The position numbers and the translations under genes were made by a program. Of a stretch of 64,000 bases of DNA, positions 8,502 through 16,892 are shown piece by piece. The notes under the pieces were generated by a model, which was not told where the DNA came from, ran no database searches, and saw nothing but the letters and a program-made list of their open reading frames with translations. Origin of the DNA: CAZAFL01 sp964484465 (GTDB lineage Bacteria; Bacteroidota; Ignavibacteria; UBA10030; SZUA-254); NCBI GenBank assembly GCA_964484465.1, contig CAZAFL010000003.1:89728-153727 (forward strand), written 5' to 3'. Within the stretch, counting starts at the first letter, position 1; each line of letters starts with the position of its first letter.

Positions 8502-9707
8502 ATGTCGAGAACTGAAGCATACATTATCGATGCAGTTCGCACGCCGGTCGGAAAATACGGCGGCGCTCTGCGTGAAGTGCGTCCGGATGATCTTGGCAGC
8601 GTTGTTATTAAATTTCTGGTCGAGCGAACAAAGCTGGATCCACAACGCATTCAGGATGTCGTATGGGGATGCGCCAACCAGGCCGGCGAAGACAACCGGA
8701 ATATCGGCAGAATGAGTGCCTTGCTTGCCGGACTCCCGTATTTTGTTCCCGGGACGACTGTTAACAGGCTCTGCGGTTCAAGCCTCGATGCTCTCAACCA
8801 GGCAGCACGTGCGATATGGTCCGACGACCTGGAAATCATCGTCGTCGGCGGTGTGGAAAGCATGAGCCGCGCACCATATTCCGTTGTAAAAAACCAGGCA
8901 GGCTCTTACGGAAACATCATTGCCTACGATACGGCCCTCGGCTGGCGTTATCCCAATCCGAGAATGGAGAAGATGTTCCCGTTGGAATCGATGGGGGAAA
9001 CCGCCGAAAATGTTGCAGAAAGATATCACATCGATCGAGAAGAACAGGATATATTTGCGTATAATAGTCACATGAAAGCCGTGCAGGCACAGAAAAACGG
9101 TTTATTCCGGGAGGAACTTGTTCCGGTCGCCGTCCCCCAGAAAAAAGGAGAGCCCGTTTTCGTAAAGGAAGACGAGGGACCCCGCGCAGATACTACAGTC
9201 GAACAGCTTTCAAAACTTTCGCCGGTCTTCCGCAGGAACGGAACTGTCACGGCCGGAAATTCCTCTTCGCTCAATGACGGAGCAGCGGCACTCATTGTCA
9301 TGAGCGAACGGCGAATAAAGGAGCTTAGCTTTACGCCGATGGCACGCATCGTTGCAACGGGCACCGTGGGTGTCGACCCTCGCTACATGGGCATCGGTCC
9401 GGTTCCTGCAGTCGGGATGGCCCTCCAAAAAGCCAAACTGACAATGAATCATATCGACCTCGTGGAATTAAATGAAGCGTTCGCTGCACAGTCTATTGCC
9501 GTTATCCGCGATCTGCATATCGATTCGGGAAAATTAAACGTCAACGGGGGTGCAATCGCTCTGGGGCACCCTCTCGGCTGCAGCGGGGCGCGCATCATGA
9601 CAACACTCGTACACGAATTGAAACGGCGAAAAGTCCGTTACGGAATCGCGACGATGTGTATCGGCGTCGGACAGGGAATCGCTACAATTGTCGAGGGTTT
9701 ATCTTAG
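8502..9707 (+). CDS. Acetyl-CoA acyltransferase, 3-oxoadipyl-CoA thiolase-like (PaaJ/PcaF type)
   Basis: This 401-residue thiolase cleaves a 3-oxoacyl-CoA with CoA, releasing acetyl-CoA or, for 3-oxoadipyl-CoA, succinyl-CoA plus acetyl-CoA. The nucleophile is Cys91 (NRLCGSSLDAL). His356 (GHPLGCSGAR) and Cys386 (CIGVGQG) complete the site. Both the length and the early VWGCANQAGEDNRN segment match PaaJ/PcaF enzymes better than general acetyl-CoA acetyltransferases. It would finish the pathway begun by the PaaG-, PaaA- and PaaH-like proteins upstream, although the DUF1573 pair and its own upstream gap suggest a separate transcript. A fatty-acid thiolase cannot be excluded. Confidence 0.9.
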   Translation: MSRTEAYIIDAVRTPVGKYGGALREVRPDDLGSVVIKFLVERTKLDPQRIQDVVWGCANQAGEDNRNIGRMSALLAGLPYFVPGTTVNRLCGSSLDALNQAARAIWSDDLEIIVVGGVESMSRAPYSVVKNQAGSYGNIIAYDTALGWRYPNPRMEKMFPLESMGETAENVAERYHIDREEQDIFAYNSHMKAVQAQKNGLFREELVPVAVPQKKGEPVFVKEDEGPRADTTVEQLSKLSPVFRRNGTVTAGNSSSLNDGAAALIVMSERRIKELSFTPMARIVATGTVGVDPRYMGIGPVPAVGMALQKAKLTMNHIDLVELNEAFAAQSIAVIRDLHIDSGKLNVNGGAIALGHPLGCSGARIMTTLVHELKRRKVRYGIATMCIGVGQGIATIVEGLS

Positions 9708-9737
9708 CGCTATGTTCAACCATAGAAAGAGAAATAT

Positions 9738-10139
9738 ATGAGTAACAGAATTCACCCTTTTGTATTTGTGACCTTCGGTGCCGTTGTCGCATTGATTGTT
9801 TCATTTTTCAGTATTCAATTTGGCGGTAAAACGGCACTCTTTCTTGTCTCCTTCCTCACAATGGTCATTGTTGGCCTGATTGCAGGTCTTAATTGGAGAG
9901 TGTACCCGTGGCAAGTCGGACTGGTCGGGCTGGTACCGGCGTTACTCTTTCTTTTCTGGAGAATGTATTCTTCTTCCGAACCGCAGGATATAGCGTTGAA
10001 CGCATCCCTGTTTGTCTTCCTGCCTGTTATATCTCTTGTCGCCGGCTCGTTCGGCGCGTACACAGGGAGATGGGCGTCTCACCGGAGCAAACGCCGTTCG
10101 ATAGCACCGGAACCGCAGAAACCTGACGAGATGCATTGA
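9738..10139 (+). CDS. Small four-helix membrane protein of unknown function
   Basis: This 133-residue protein has four predicted membrane segments (about residues 6-26, 31-50, 55-75 and 84-105) followed by a basic C-terminal tail of about 25 residues, which would lie in the cytoplasm. I do not recognise the family. It starts 30 bases after the thiolase stop, with only a weak purine stretch as ribosome-binding site. Its stop overlaps the TTG start of the next gene, so the two are likely to be made together. Confidence 0.7.
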   Translation: MSNRIHPFVFVTFGAVVALIVSFFSIQFGGKTALFLVSFLTMVIVGLIAGLNWRVYPWQVGLVGLVPALLFLFWRMYSSSEPQDIALNASLFVFLPVISLVAGSFGAYTGRWASHRSKRRSIAPEPQKPDEMH

Positions 10140-10570
10140 CATCGGTAAAGAATAAGAAAACAATTATTATCATCGCCCTTGCGGCAACAATGAGCGCCAC
10201 GCTGGGCACATTTGTCGTTCGAAGTATTATCGATCATATCTCGCCATCGTTCGACAAAGCATTGGTACAAATCGCCAACGAAACTAATAAAACCCTTCCG
10301 CTGATGGTCGATAATGAGACACGTCTCGACGCAACCATAGCCAACCCGGGAAATTCCTTCACATATTCTTACACTCTTGTCAATTATACAAAGGAACGTG
10401 TCAACATATCAGATTTGAATGAACGGGTCAGACCTCAGATTATTGCAAATTACAAGTCACATCCACAGATGCAATACTTCCGCGACCACAATGTTGAATT
10501 GCACTATCAGTACAAAGACAAGAACGAGGTATTCATAACTGAAATAGTCGTTAGCCCGAAAGACTTTTGA
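10136..10570 (+). CDS. Membrane-anchored small protein of unknown function
   Basis: This 144-residue protein has a basic N-terminus, one hydrophobic segment (about 9-27) and a soluble part outside the membrane ending in VSPKDF. The soluble part has the look of a small alpha/beta domain. The start used here is TTG at 10136, which overlaps the preceding stop (TTGA). The first in-frame ATG is at 10190, inside the hydrophobic segment, so TTG is more sensible. I do not recognise the family. Coupling to the four-helix protein upstream suggests they act together. Confidence 0.65.
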   Translation: MTSVKNKKTIIIIALAATMSATLGTFVVRSIIDHISPSFDKALVQIANETNKTLPLMVDNETRLDATIANPGNSFTYSYTLVNYTKERVNISDLNERVRPQIIANYKSHPQMQYFRDHNVELHYQYKDKNEVFITEIVVSPKDF

Positions 10571-10669
10571 CAGCATTGTTGAAATTTCGGCTGGGACTGT
10601 AGTCGCACGGTGCGTCGTCCTGCAGATGCGTAAAACCACCCTTTAAAGTGCGAACGATTCGTTCCATGC

Positions 10670-10698
10670 TTGATTTTACCCGCAGGCTTTTCTAAATT
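10670..10698 (+). promoter_or_regulatory. Candidate promoter for the PQQ-type dehydrogenase gene
   Basis: TTGATT (10670-10675) and TAAATT (10693-10698) are 17 bases apart, about 50 bases before the ATG at 10749. Both boxes are imperfect, so this is a moderate candidate in the 178-base gap after the small membrane proteins. Confidence 0.4.
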
Positions 10699-10748
10699 AA
10701 TACATCTGGTGCGTCGATGAAAAGTCAACATTCTTCATTCCAAATACA

Positions 10749-11861
10749 ATGAAGGTTGTTTTAATCATGTATTTCACGGTGTTGTTGGCCCTGCTTTCTT
10801 TCCTTGTCTCATGCAAGAATGTCGAAGGACAGGAGGACTCCATCAAACTTCCGCCGGGGTTTCATATTGCCGTTTATGCCGATATTGTCCCCGGCGCACG
10901 GTCAATGACGAGAAGTCCGAACGGAACATTATTCGTCGGTACGCGCGATGTAGGAAATGTCTACGCTATCCTCGATACGAACAACGACCAGAAAGCGGAT
11001 AAAATCATCACGATTTTATCAAATCTGCATTCCCCTAACGGCGTAGCATTCAGAAATGGCTCGCTGTATGTTGCAGAAATCAATCGCATCCTTCGATATG
11101 ACAACATTGAAGCAAATCTCGAGCACCCTCCTACGCCCGTTGTGGTCAACGACCACTTCCCTTCCGACGAAGCTCATGGCTGGAAATTTATCGCATTCGG
11201 ACCCGACAGCATGCTATATGTTCCCGTCGGTGCGCCCTGTAACGTGTGCGAACAGCAGGATGAACGGTATGCTTCTATTATGCGGATGAATGCGGATGGA
11301 AGCGGATTAGAAGTGTACGCCCACGGCGTCCGAAACACAGTCGGCTTTGCATGGCACCCACAAACGCACGAATTGTGGTTCACGGATAACGGCCGGGATA
11401 ATTTGGGCGACAATCTTCCGCCAGATGAATTGAATTATGCCCCATCAAAAGGGATGAATTTCGGTTTCCCTTATTTCCATGGGAACGGTATCCCAGACCC
11501 TCAGTTCGGACAAGGACATACGGCCGGGGAGTTTACCCCTCCGGCGATGCAGCTTGGTCCTCATGTCGCTTCGCTCGGAATGAGATTTTACACTGGAACG
11601 ATGTTCCCGGAAGAATACCGGAATCAGATTTTCATCGCCGAACATGGTTCATGGAATCGCAGCACACCGATCGGGTATCGCATAACGCTTGTAAGATTAA
11701 GCGGCAACCGGGCGACAAGCTATGAAGTGTTTGCTGAAGGATGGCTTCACGGAAATAGCAGGACCGGCAGACCGGTCGACGTTCTCGTCATGCCCGACGG
11801 TGCACTCCTGGTTTCAGACGATTACGGCAATACAATTTATCGCATCTGGTATAAACAATAA
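10749..11861 (+). CDS. PQQ-dependent sugar dehydrogenase-like (sorbosone/glucose dehydrogenase family) lipoprotein
   Basis: This 370-residue six-bladed beta-propeller resembles soluble quinoprotein glucose dehydrogenase and L-sorbosone dehydrogenase, which oxidise sugars in the periplasm. A lipobox ending in LVSC at Cys22 marks it as a lipoprotein. The GVRNTVGFAWHP segment followed by ELWFTDNGRDN and PPDELN is the family signature. CNVCEQQDE gives a vicinal cysteine pair that may be structural. No PQQ biosynthesis gene is visible here. An ATG six codons downstream is an alternative start. A cupin gene follows 12 bases later. Confidence 0.85.
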   Translation: MKVVLIMYFTVLLALLSFLVSCKNVEGQEDSIKLPPGFHIAVYADIVPGARSMTRSPNGTLFVGTRDVGNVYAILDTNNDQKADKIITILSNLHSPNGVAFRNGSLYVAEINRILRYDNIEANLEHPPTPVVVNDHFPSDEAHGWKFIAFGPDSMLYVPVGAPCNVCEQQDERYASIMRMNADGSGLEVYAHGVRNTVGFAWHPQTHELWFTDNGRDNLGDNLPPDELNYAPSKGMNFGFPYFHGNGIPDPQFGQGHTAGEFTPPAMQLGPHVASLGMRFYTGTMFPEEYRNQIFIAEHGSWNRSTPIGYRITLVRLSGNRATSYEVFAEGWLHGNSRTGRPVDVLVMPDGALLVSDDYGNTIYRIWYKQ

Positions 11862-11873
11862 TGATGAAACTGC

Positions 11874-12236
11874 ATGCCTACTCATATTAAGAAAGCCTCA
11901 ATAATAAACGCTGCCGGCAACAAACCGAAAATCATTGAAGAATATATTGGACGCATAAACTCAAAAACTACAGGTCTCAGTATCGCCCGGATGAAAAGTC
12001 CTTCTGGCTGGATCGAGCCCGGGCAAACTCCTGAGTTCGATGAATACACTATCGTTTTGAAGGGAATGTTGAAAGTTGATTCGAAGAATGAATCGGTGAA
12101 TGTTCACGCGGGAGAGGCAATCATCGCTCATCGCGGTGAATGGATACAGTACAGTTCACCTGGCCCTGAAGGGGCGGAGTATGTTGCTGTGTGTATGCCG
12201 GCGTTTTCTGTCGAGACGGTAAGGAGAGATGGATGA
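11874..12236 (+). CDS. Cupin-domain protein
   Basis: This 120-residue protein is a single cupin barrel. The PGQTPEFDEYTIVLKG segment (about 49-64) is cupin motif 1 in a form with Glu in place of the usual His pair. HAGEAIIAHRGEWIQYSSP (about 82-100) is motif 2. Because the metal-binding histidines are incomplete, a metal-dependent activity is uncertain, and it may bind a ligand instead. It lies 12 bases after the propeller dehydrogenase gene and is probably co-transcribed; a role in sugar metabolism is a guess. Confidence 0.8.
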   Translation: MPTHIKKASIINAAGNKPKIIEEYIGRINSKTTGLSIARMKSPSGWIEPGQTPEFDEYTIVLKGMLKVDSKNESVNVHAGEAIIAHRGEWIQYSSPGPEGAEYVAVCMPAFSVETVRRDG

Positions 12237-12248
12237 ATAGAGAGCTGA

Positions 12249-12275
12249 TCGCTTCGGAAAGAAGCGACGTTTTTC
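12249..12275 (+). terminator. Intrinsic terminator after the cupin gene
   Basis: TCGCTTC (12249-12255), a five-base loop and GAAGCGA (12261-12267) form a seven-pair stem followed by CGTTTTT. It ends the plus-strand transcript just before the convergent cstA gene, whose stop codon it touches. Confidence 0.65.
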
Positions 12276-14127
12276 AACAGCACCCGAATTCCGGTGGGCA
12301 AAAATCCTTCTCTGTAGTGTAAACGGCACGACCCTCAATGGAATATTCTCCTCTTACAATCACTTTGTACCATCTGCGGAATGCTTCAACAAGAATAATC
12401 ACGGCACATCCCATAATAATTACTGTCAGGACGGCGTCGATATATCCCTGAACGGCAGTTGCCGGGTTCGACGTGAGGGGCAAAAAATTATCGAAAATAT
12501 TTTCCCAGCAGGCAACGAGGGTGGTGATGGAAACGAACAGCATCGGTATGAGTGTCACCCAGACATACTTGATTTTCCCCGAATTGATGATCGCACTCGT
12601 CGCAACAGCGAGCGCAACTCCCGCGAGCAACTGATTCGCCGTCCCAAACATCGGCCAGATTGTGCTGATACTCCCCGTCCAGATGAAATATGACCATCCT
12701 CCAACAACGAGGGCCGTGGAAATCAATGCGCCCGGAATCCAGTCCGCTTTCTCAATCGGTTTCCACAATCTTCCCGCAAACTCCTGAACCAGGAAGCGGG
12801 AGACCCTCGTTCCTGTATCGATTGTCGTCAGGATAAATAACGCCTCGAACATAATTGCGAAATGGTACCAGTACGACAGCAAACCTTTCATGCCAGGAAT
12901 TGCTGAAAATATCTGGGCAAATCCAACTGCAAGGGAAACAGCGCCACCTGGTCTGCCGGACACATTTTCGCCGACTACACGAGAAAGGTCGGTGAGGTTT
13001 TGCGTCGACATCCCGAGCGCCGCGAATTTCTCAGGTGAAAGATTAATTGCAAAATAATCTCCTGGAAACAATGAGCTTGAGGCAATGAGCGCAATGATAC
13101 CGACCAACCCCTCCATCAACATAGCACCGTAGCCGATCATACGCGCATCGACTTCCTTCGTAAGCATTTTTGGTGTCGTGCCCGATGAAACGAGGGCATG
13201 AAATCCGGAAATCGCGCCGCACGCGATGGTAATGAACACAAAAGGAAAAATTTTACCGGGGATGATTGGCCCCCCTCCGTGAATATATTCGGTAAATGCA
13301 GGCATCTTTAATTCCGGATTCACAATAATAACACCAAGCACCAGCGCGGCAATTGTCCCTATCTTCATGTACGAGCTCAGGTAATCTCTCGGGCACAGCA
13401 GCAGCCATACCGGCAAGACCGACGCAATAAATCCGTAGCTGGCTATTGCAATGATAATTCCCTCCCTGGAAAAGGTAAAATAAGGAGCGAGCCATGATTG
13501 CGGAATCATCCCCCCAATAATCACTGACACCAGAACACCGATAACGCCGATCAAGCTTGCTTCTCCGATTTTTCCCGGTCGAATGCGGTACATCCATAAC
13601 CCAACGAAGAGCGCTATCGGTATGGTCATCGCGATAGTAAATGTTCCCCACGAGCTGTCGCGTAGCGCATTAACCACAGCAAGCCCAAGCCCTGCAAGCG
13701 CAATCATCACGATGATAAGAATTGCAATCGAACCCACCATCCCGGCAAGGGGGCTGATTTCATGGCGGGCGAGTATGGCAAGGGACCTTCCCTTCCTCCT
13801 GACAGATGCCGCAAGAATCACAAAGTCGTGCACTGCACCACCAAGACACACACCAATTAACAACCACAAAAATCCCGGAAGAAAACCAAACTGCGCGGCA
13901 AGCACGGGACCAATCAGCGGTCCCGCGCCCGATATGGCGGCAAAATGATGGCCGAATAAAACCCACTTGTTGGTGGGATAATAATTCTGACCGTCATACA
14001 TTGCAGTGGCGGGCGTCTCGCGCGTATTGTCCAGCGCAACAACTTTTGCGGCTATAAATGCGCTGTAATAACGGTATGCAATAGCCATTACACACAACGC
14101 ACCAACGATGAAAGGAAGAGTGTTCAT
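12274..14127 (-). CDS. cstA: Carbon starvation protein CstA family transporter
   Basis: This 617-residue inner-membrane protein has many hydrophobic segments. The family takes up peptides or pyruvate during carbon starvation. The N-terminal signature is clear (FGHHFAAISGAGPLIGPVLA), as are further conserved loops such as SSGTTPKM and FGTANQLLAG. It is shorter than the roughly 700-residue E. coli CstA and BtsT, as is common in other phyla. The C-terminus is unusual in ending with three cysteines (CPPEFGCC). No small YbdD-like gene follows. It lies 43 bases after yraN and may be the last gene of the long minus-strand run. Confidence 0.93.
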   Translation of the reverse strand: MNTLPFIVGALCVMAIAYRYYSAFIAAKVVALDNTRETPATAMYDGQNYYPTNKWVLFGHHFAAISGAGPLIGPVLAAQFGFLPGFLWLLIGVCLGGAVHDFVILAASVRRKGRSLAILARHEISPLAGMVGSIAILIIVMIALAGLGLAVVNALRDSSWGTFTIAMTIPIALFVGLWMYRIRPGKIGEASLIGVIGVLVSVIIGGMIPQSWLAPYFTFSREGIIIAIASYGFIASVLPVWLLLCPRDYLSSYMKIGTIAALVLGVIIVNPELKMPAFTEYIHGGGPIIPGKIFPFVFITIACGAISGFHALVSSGTTPKMLTKEVDARMIGYGAMLMEGLVGIIALIASSSLFPGDYFAINLSPEKFAALGMSTQNLTDLSRVVGENVSGRPGGAVSLAVGFAQIFSAIPGMKGLLSYWYHFAIMFEALFILTTIDTGTRVSRFLVQEFAGRLWKPIEKADWIPGALISTALVVGGWSYFIWTGSISTIWPMFGTANQLLAGVALAVATSAIINSGKIKYVWVTLIPMLFVSITTLVACWENIFDNFLPLTSNPATAVQGYIDAVLTVIIMGCAVIILVEAFRRWYKVIVRGEYSIEGRAVYTTEKDFCPPEFGCC

Positions 14128-14170
14128 GTTCTCATATCAGGTACGGTCATGTTGAGTCAGTTCATCGAAC

Positions 14171-14539
14171 CTAAAACGCATCCTTAAAGTGCCGAACTTC
14201 CCTGCCCGAGTTACTGAATTGAATTGCAATAACGTCGAACCGGCAGGCTTGTTGCTCGATGTGATGTTTGAATAAATATCCTTCAGCAATTTTGCGGATT
14301 TGAAGTCGTTTAAACTCAGTGACGGCATCTTCGGGGTCACCGAACATAGTTGAATGCCGTGCCTTGACCTCTACGAACACCAGCGTCTCCTCATCTTCGA
14401 CAACGACATCTATCTCGCCGCGTCCGAACCTGAAATTTCGTTCGAGGATACGATAACCCTTTTTCTCCAAATAATCAACAGCGATATCTTCCCCCAGCGT
14501 ACCTTTGTTCCTCTTATTCACAATTGTAGCTGACTCCAA
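14171..14539 (-). CDS. YraN family (UPF0102) predicted endonuclease-like protein
   Basis: This 122-residue protein has the restriction-endonuclease-like fold of the UPF0102 family. The catalytic-type residues are Glu42 and Asp44 (GRGEIDVVV) and Glu57 and Lys59 (FVEVKAR). The gene overlaps the 3' end of rnhB by 26 bases, a very common neighbourhood for this family. Its cellular role is not settled. The N-terminal start could lie a few codons further in, since the core begins near GTLGEDIAV (residue 13). Confidence 0.9.
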   Translation of the reverse strand: MESATIVNKRNKGTLGEDIAVDYLEKKGYRILERNFRFGRGEIDVVVEDEETLVFVEVKARHSTMFGDPEDAVTEFKRLQIRKIAEGYLFKHHIEQQACRFDVIAIQFSNSGREVRHFKDAF

Positions 14540-15131
14540 TCAGAGGCATCCGAAAACTGCGGCGATGGATTTCACAGGGACCGAATTTTCGGATAGCTTC
14601 AATATGTTCCTTTGTGCCGTATCCTTTGTGTTTTGCAAAACCATATTGCGGGTACAGCCGATCGCAGTCAACCATAATCCGGTCGCGCGTCACCTTTGCG
14701 ATAACGGAAGCAGCCGCAATAGAAAAACATTTAGCATCCCCACCCACGATGGCGGTAAACGGAATTGATGATACTTGATAACGCGGCCCGTCAACGAGCA
14801 AATGCTGCGGTCTTTGTGAAAGCTGGGCAACAGCTTCTTTCATCGCCCTCATGGACGCCCGGTAGATATTTATTTCGTCAATGGTCGTATGTGAAATTAT
14901 TCCCACACCGATACAGAGAGCATGTTGCTGAATATGCTCGAACACTTCGTTCCGCCGATGCGCGGAGAGTTTTTTTGAATCGTCAATACCTTCTATCCAC
15001 ACACCCTGTCGAAAGAGGACTGCAGCGGCAACGACCGGTCCTGCGAGAGGGCCTCTCCCCGCTTCGTCGATACCGGCGACATATTCAATCCCCTTACTCC
15101 AGTACGTTCGTTCTACGTCAAGGTCGAGCAT
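14514..15131 (-). CDS. rnhB: Ribonuclease HII
   Basis: This 205-residue enzyme removes ribonucleotides from DNA-RNA hybrids in the cytoplasm. The metal-binding DEAGRGPLAGPV segment starts at Asp22, Glu23; further conserved parts are GIDDSKKLSA, GGDAKC and AASVIAKVTRDR. Length and start (ATG, no earlier candidate) are normal. It begins nine bases after the Omp85 gene stop and overlaps yraN at its end, so it is within the same minus-strand operon. Confidence 0.96.
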   Translation of the reverse strand: MLDLDVERTYWSKGIEYVAGIDEAGRGPLAGPVVAAAVLFRQGVWIEGIDDSKKLSAHRRNEVFEHIQQHALCIGVGIISHTTIDEINIYRASMRAMKEAVAQLSQRPQHLLVDGPRYQVSSIPFTAIVGGDAKCFSIAAASVIAKVTRDRIMVDCDRLYPQYGFAKHKGYGTKEHIEAIRKFGPCEIHRRSFRMPLIGVSYNCE

Positions 15132-15140
15132 ACATTGCAG

Positions 15141-16874
15141 TCAAAAATCATTTATCAAACCGACATGAATTTTCGCCTGGGAGAAAGAATCCCCTTTCCC
15201 TAATGCAAGGCTCACGCCGATATTACCGAGCGAGGTTTCCAGCCGAACGCCGACGCCATATCCATACTTGAAATGTTGGAGAGATGAACTACCGTTGGCG
15301 GAATCCCCTGGAAGATAATAATATCCAGTATCAAAAAAACCGTAGAAAAAAGAATGACGTGAAAGGAGAAAACGATACTCCGTATTCGTCCAGGCTATTC
15401 GTGAACCGAGAAATTGATTTTCCCGGTAACCTCTCAGAGTCGTAGTTCCGCCAAAGCGGTATAGGTCGCCAATTTCTATGCGGTCGCTCGTTAATTGTCG
15501 CCCGTGCAAGCCGACGGCAACCACCTGCCGTGAAACAGGTTCAATAAATAAATCTGTATCCAGGCTGACTTTTTGAACCGAATGGGTTTCATCCTGTCGG
15601 GAAGGCGTGAAGATTTTTTTGTTCCCGATGGTATACTCGCTCCGGTAATTCACTCCGTTTGTGGGACTGAGAATATCGTCTCTCGAATCATATTGGATCT
15701 CTATTCCGGTTGTGATGGTACGGCTGTTCGCAACATTTTGAATGGCAGTAGTACTCGACGGGATGATGTTCTCATGGTTGAACACTCCGCCTACCGAAAA
15801 TGATTCAGTGAGCAATATATCGGCTTTCGCTTCAACCGCCCGGCGGACATACGTGCTATCCTGCTGCCGCTGATAAAACTCTCCGCTGAGGTTGAGGGGA
15901 ATATCAAAAATCCACGGTTCAACATACTGTAAAGCGACCTCCTGTGAACGACTTTCATCTTTCTGCCAACTGACATGCAGTTTCCTTGCCGTACCGAATA
16001 AATTTCTCATCGAGACATTGACCAGTCCGGTGAACATACCCTCGCCCGATGAACTGCCCGGGGCGTACCCAACGATGCCATCGAACGTATTGGTCGCGCC
16101 TTCCTGAACGACGAGGAGAAGTCCCCCACCTGTAGAATTCATATACAATTGCGGGTCGTGGACAAGGGAAAAAATGTTTAAGCGGTTCAACCGCTGACGG
16201 ATTTTTGCAAGCTTGTCCTCATCAAAGAGTTCACCGGGGGTAACTCTTGCTTCCCGTGTAATAACATGTTCATTCGTCTCCGTGTTTCCCTCAACTCTGA
16301 TTTCATTAATATGAACTTTCGACCCTTCATCGACTGTAATTTCTATACGCAACACATGATTGCGCCCGCTGTCGACCTGAGCAATATTTACTATTTCGAC
16401 TTTCGCAAAAGGATAACCGATGCGTTCGTAGCGGGAGATCAATGCATCGATATCCCGCTCAAGGATCTGCCGGTCAAGAGGTTTCCCTGTATGTGTATCA
16501 AAACGCTGAAGAATCTCTTCGACAGTGAAGACGGTGTTGCCTTCGAGATGAAGTTCTCCCACCTCCGATTGATCTCCTTCATCGATTCGTAATGACACAT
16601 CGACGACAGAGCTATCTTTTGAGAACGAAAGCGAATCAATGCCAATCTCAGCGAAATAAAACCCCTGCTGGTGATACAGCTGAAGAAGAGACTCAAGATC
16701 GAGCCGCAGCCCGGAAGGAGAAAAAAATGATCGTGGTTTTGTGTTCATTGCCTCCTCGAGACGCCGTCCAGTTATCCCATGGTTTCCTGTAAACCGGAGC
16801 GAACGAACTGTGGCAGCGTTCATCATACAGCAACAGACCAGAATGGCACAGGAAACTGGCAGGGTACGAATCAT
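15141..16874 (-). CDS. Omp85-family outer-membrane protein (BamA/TamA-like, short)
   Basis: This 577-residue protein has a signal peptide, two to three POTRA domains (about residues 25-260) and a 16-strand barrel region ending in Phe. The lid-loop motif of Omp85 proteins appears as LRGYREN near residue 480. It is distinct from the longer BamA encoded at 44033-46435 and is closer to TamA or to a lineage-specific insertase or secretion pore. The gene lies 18 bases downstream of the GWxTD gene, a pairing that suggests a shared surface function. The substrate is unknown. Confidence 0.88.
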   Translation of the reverse strand: MIRTLPVSCAILVCCCMMNAATVRSLRFTGNHGITGRRLEEAMNTKPRSFFSPSGLRLDLESLLQLYHQQGFYFAEIGIDSLSFSKDSSVVDVSLRIDEGDQSEVGELHLEGNTVFTVEEILQRFDTHTGKPLDRQILERDIDALISRYERIGYPFAKVEIVNIAQVDSGRNHVLRIEITVDEGSKVHINEIRVEGNTETNEHVITREARVTPGELFDEDKLAKIRQRLNRLNIFSLVHDPQLYMNSTGGGLLLVVQEGATNTFDGIVGYAPGSSSGEGMFTGLVNVSMRNLFGTARKLHVSWQKDESRSQEVALQYVEPWIFDIPLNLSGEFYQRQQDSTYVRRAVEAKADILLTESFSVGGVFNHENIIPSSTTAIQNVANSRTITTGIEIQYDSRDDILSPTNGVNYRSEYTIGNKKIFTPSRQDETHSVQKVSLDTDLFIEPVSRQVVAVGLHGRQLTSDRIEIGDLYRFGGTTTLRGYRENQFLGSRIAWTNTEYRFLLSRHSFFYGFFDTGYYYLPGDSANGSSSLQHFKYGYGVGVRLETSLGNIGVSLALGKGDSFSQAKIHVGLINDF

Positions 16875-16892
16875 GATGCGAACTAAGTTACA

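Noticed and set aside
8263..8520. Minus-strand frame of 85 codons in the gap before the thiolase gene
   Set aside because: It overlaps the thiolase start, has no ribosome-binding site and no protein-like pattern.
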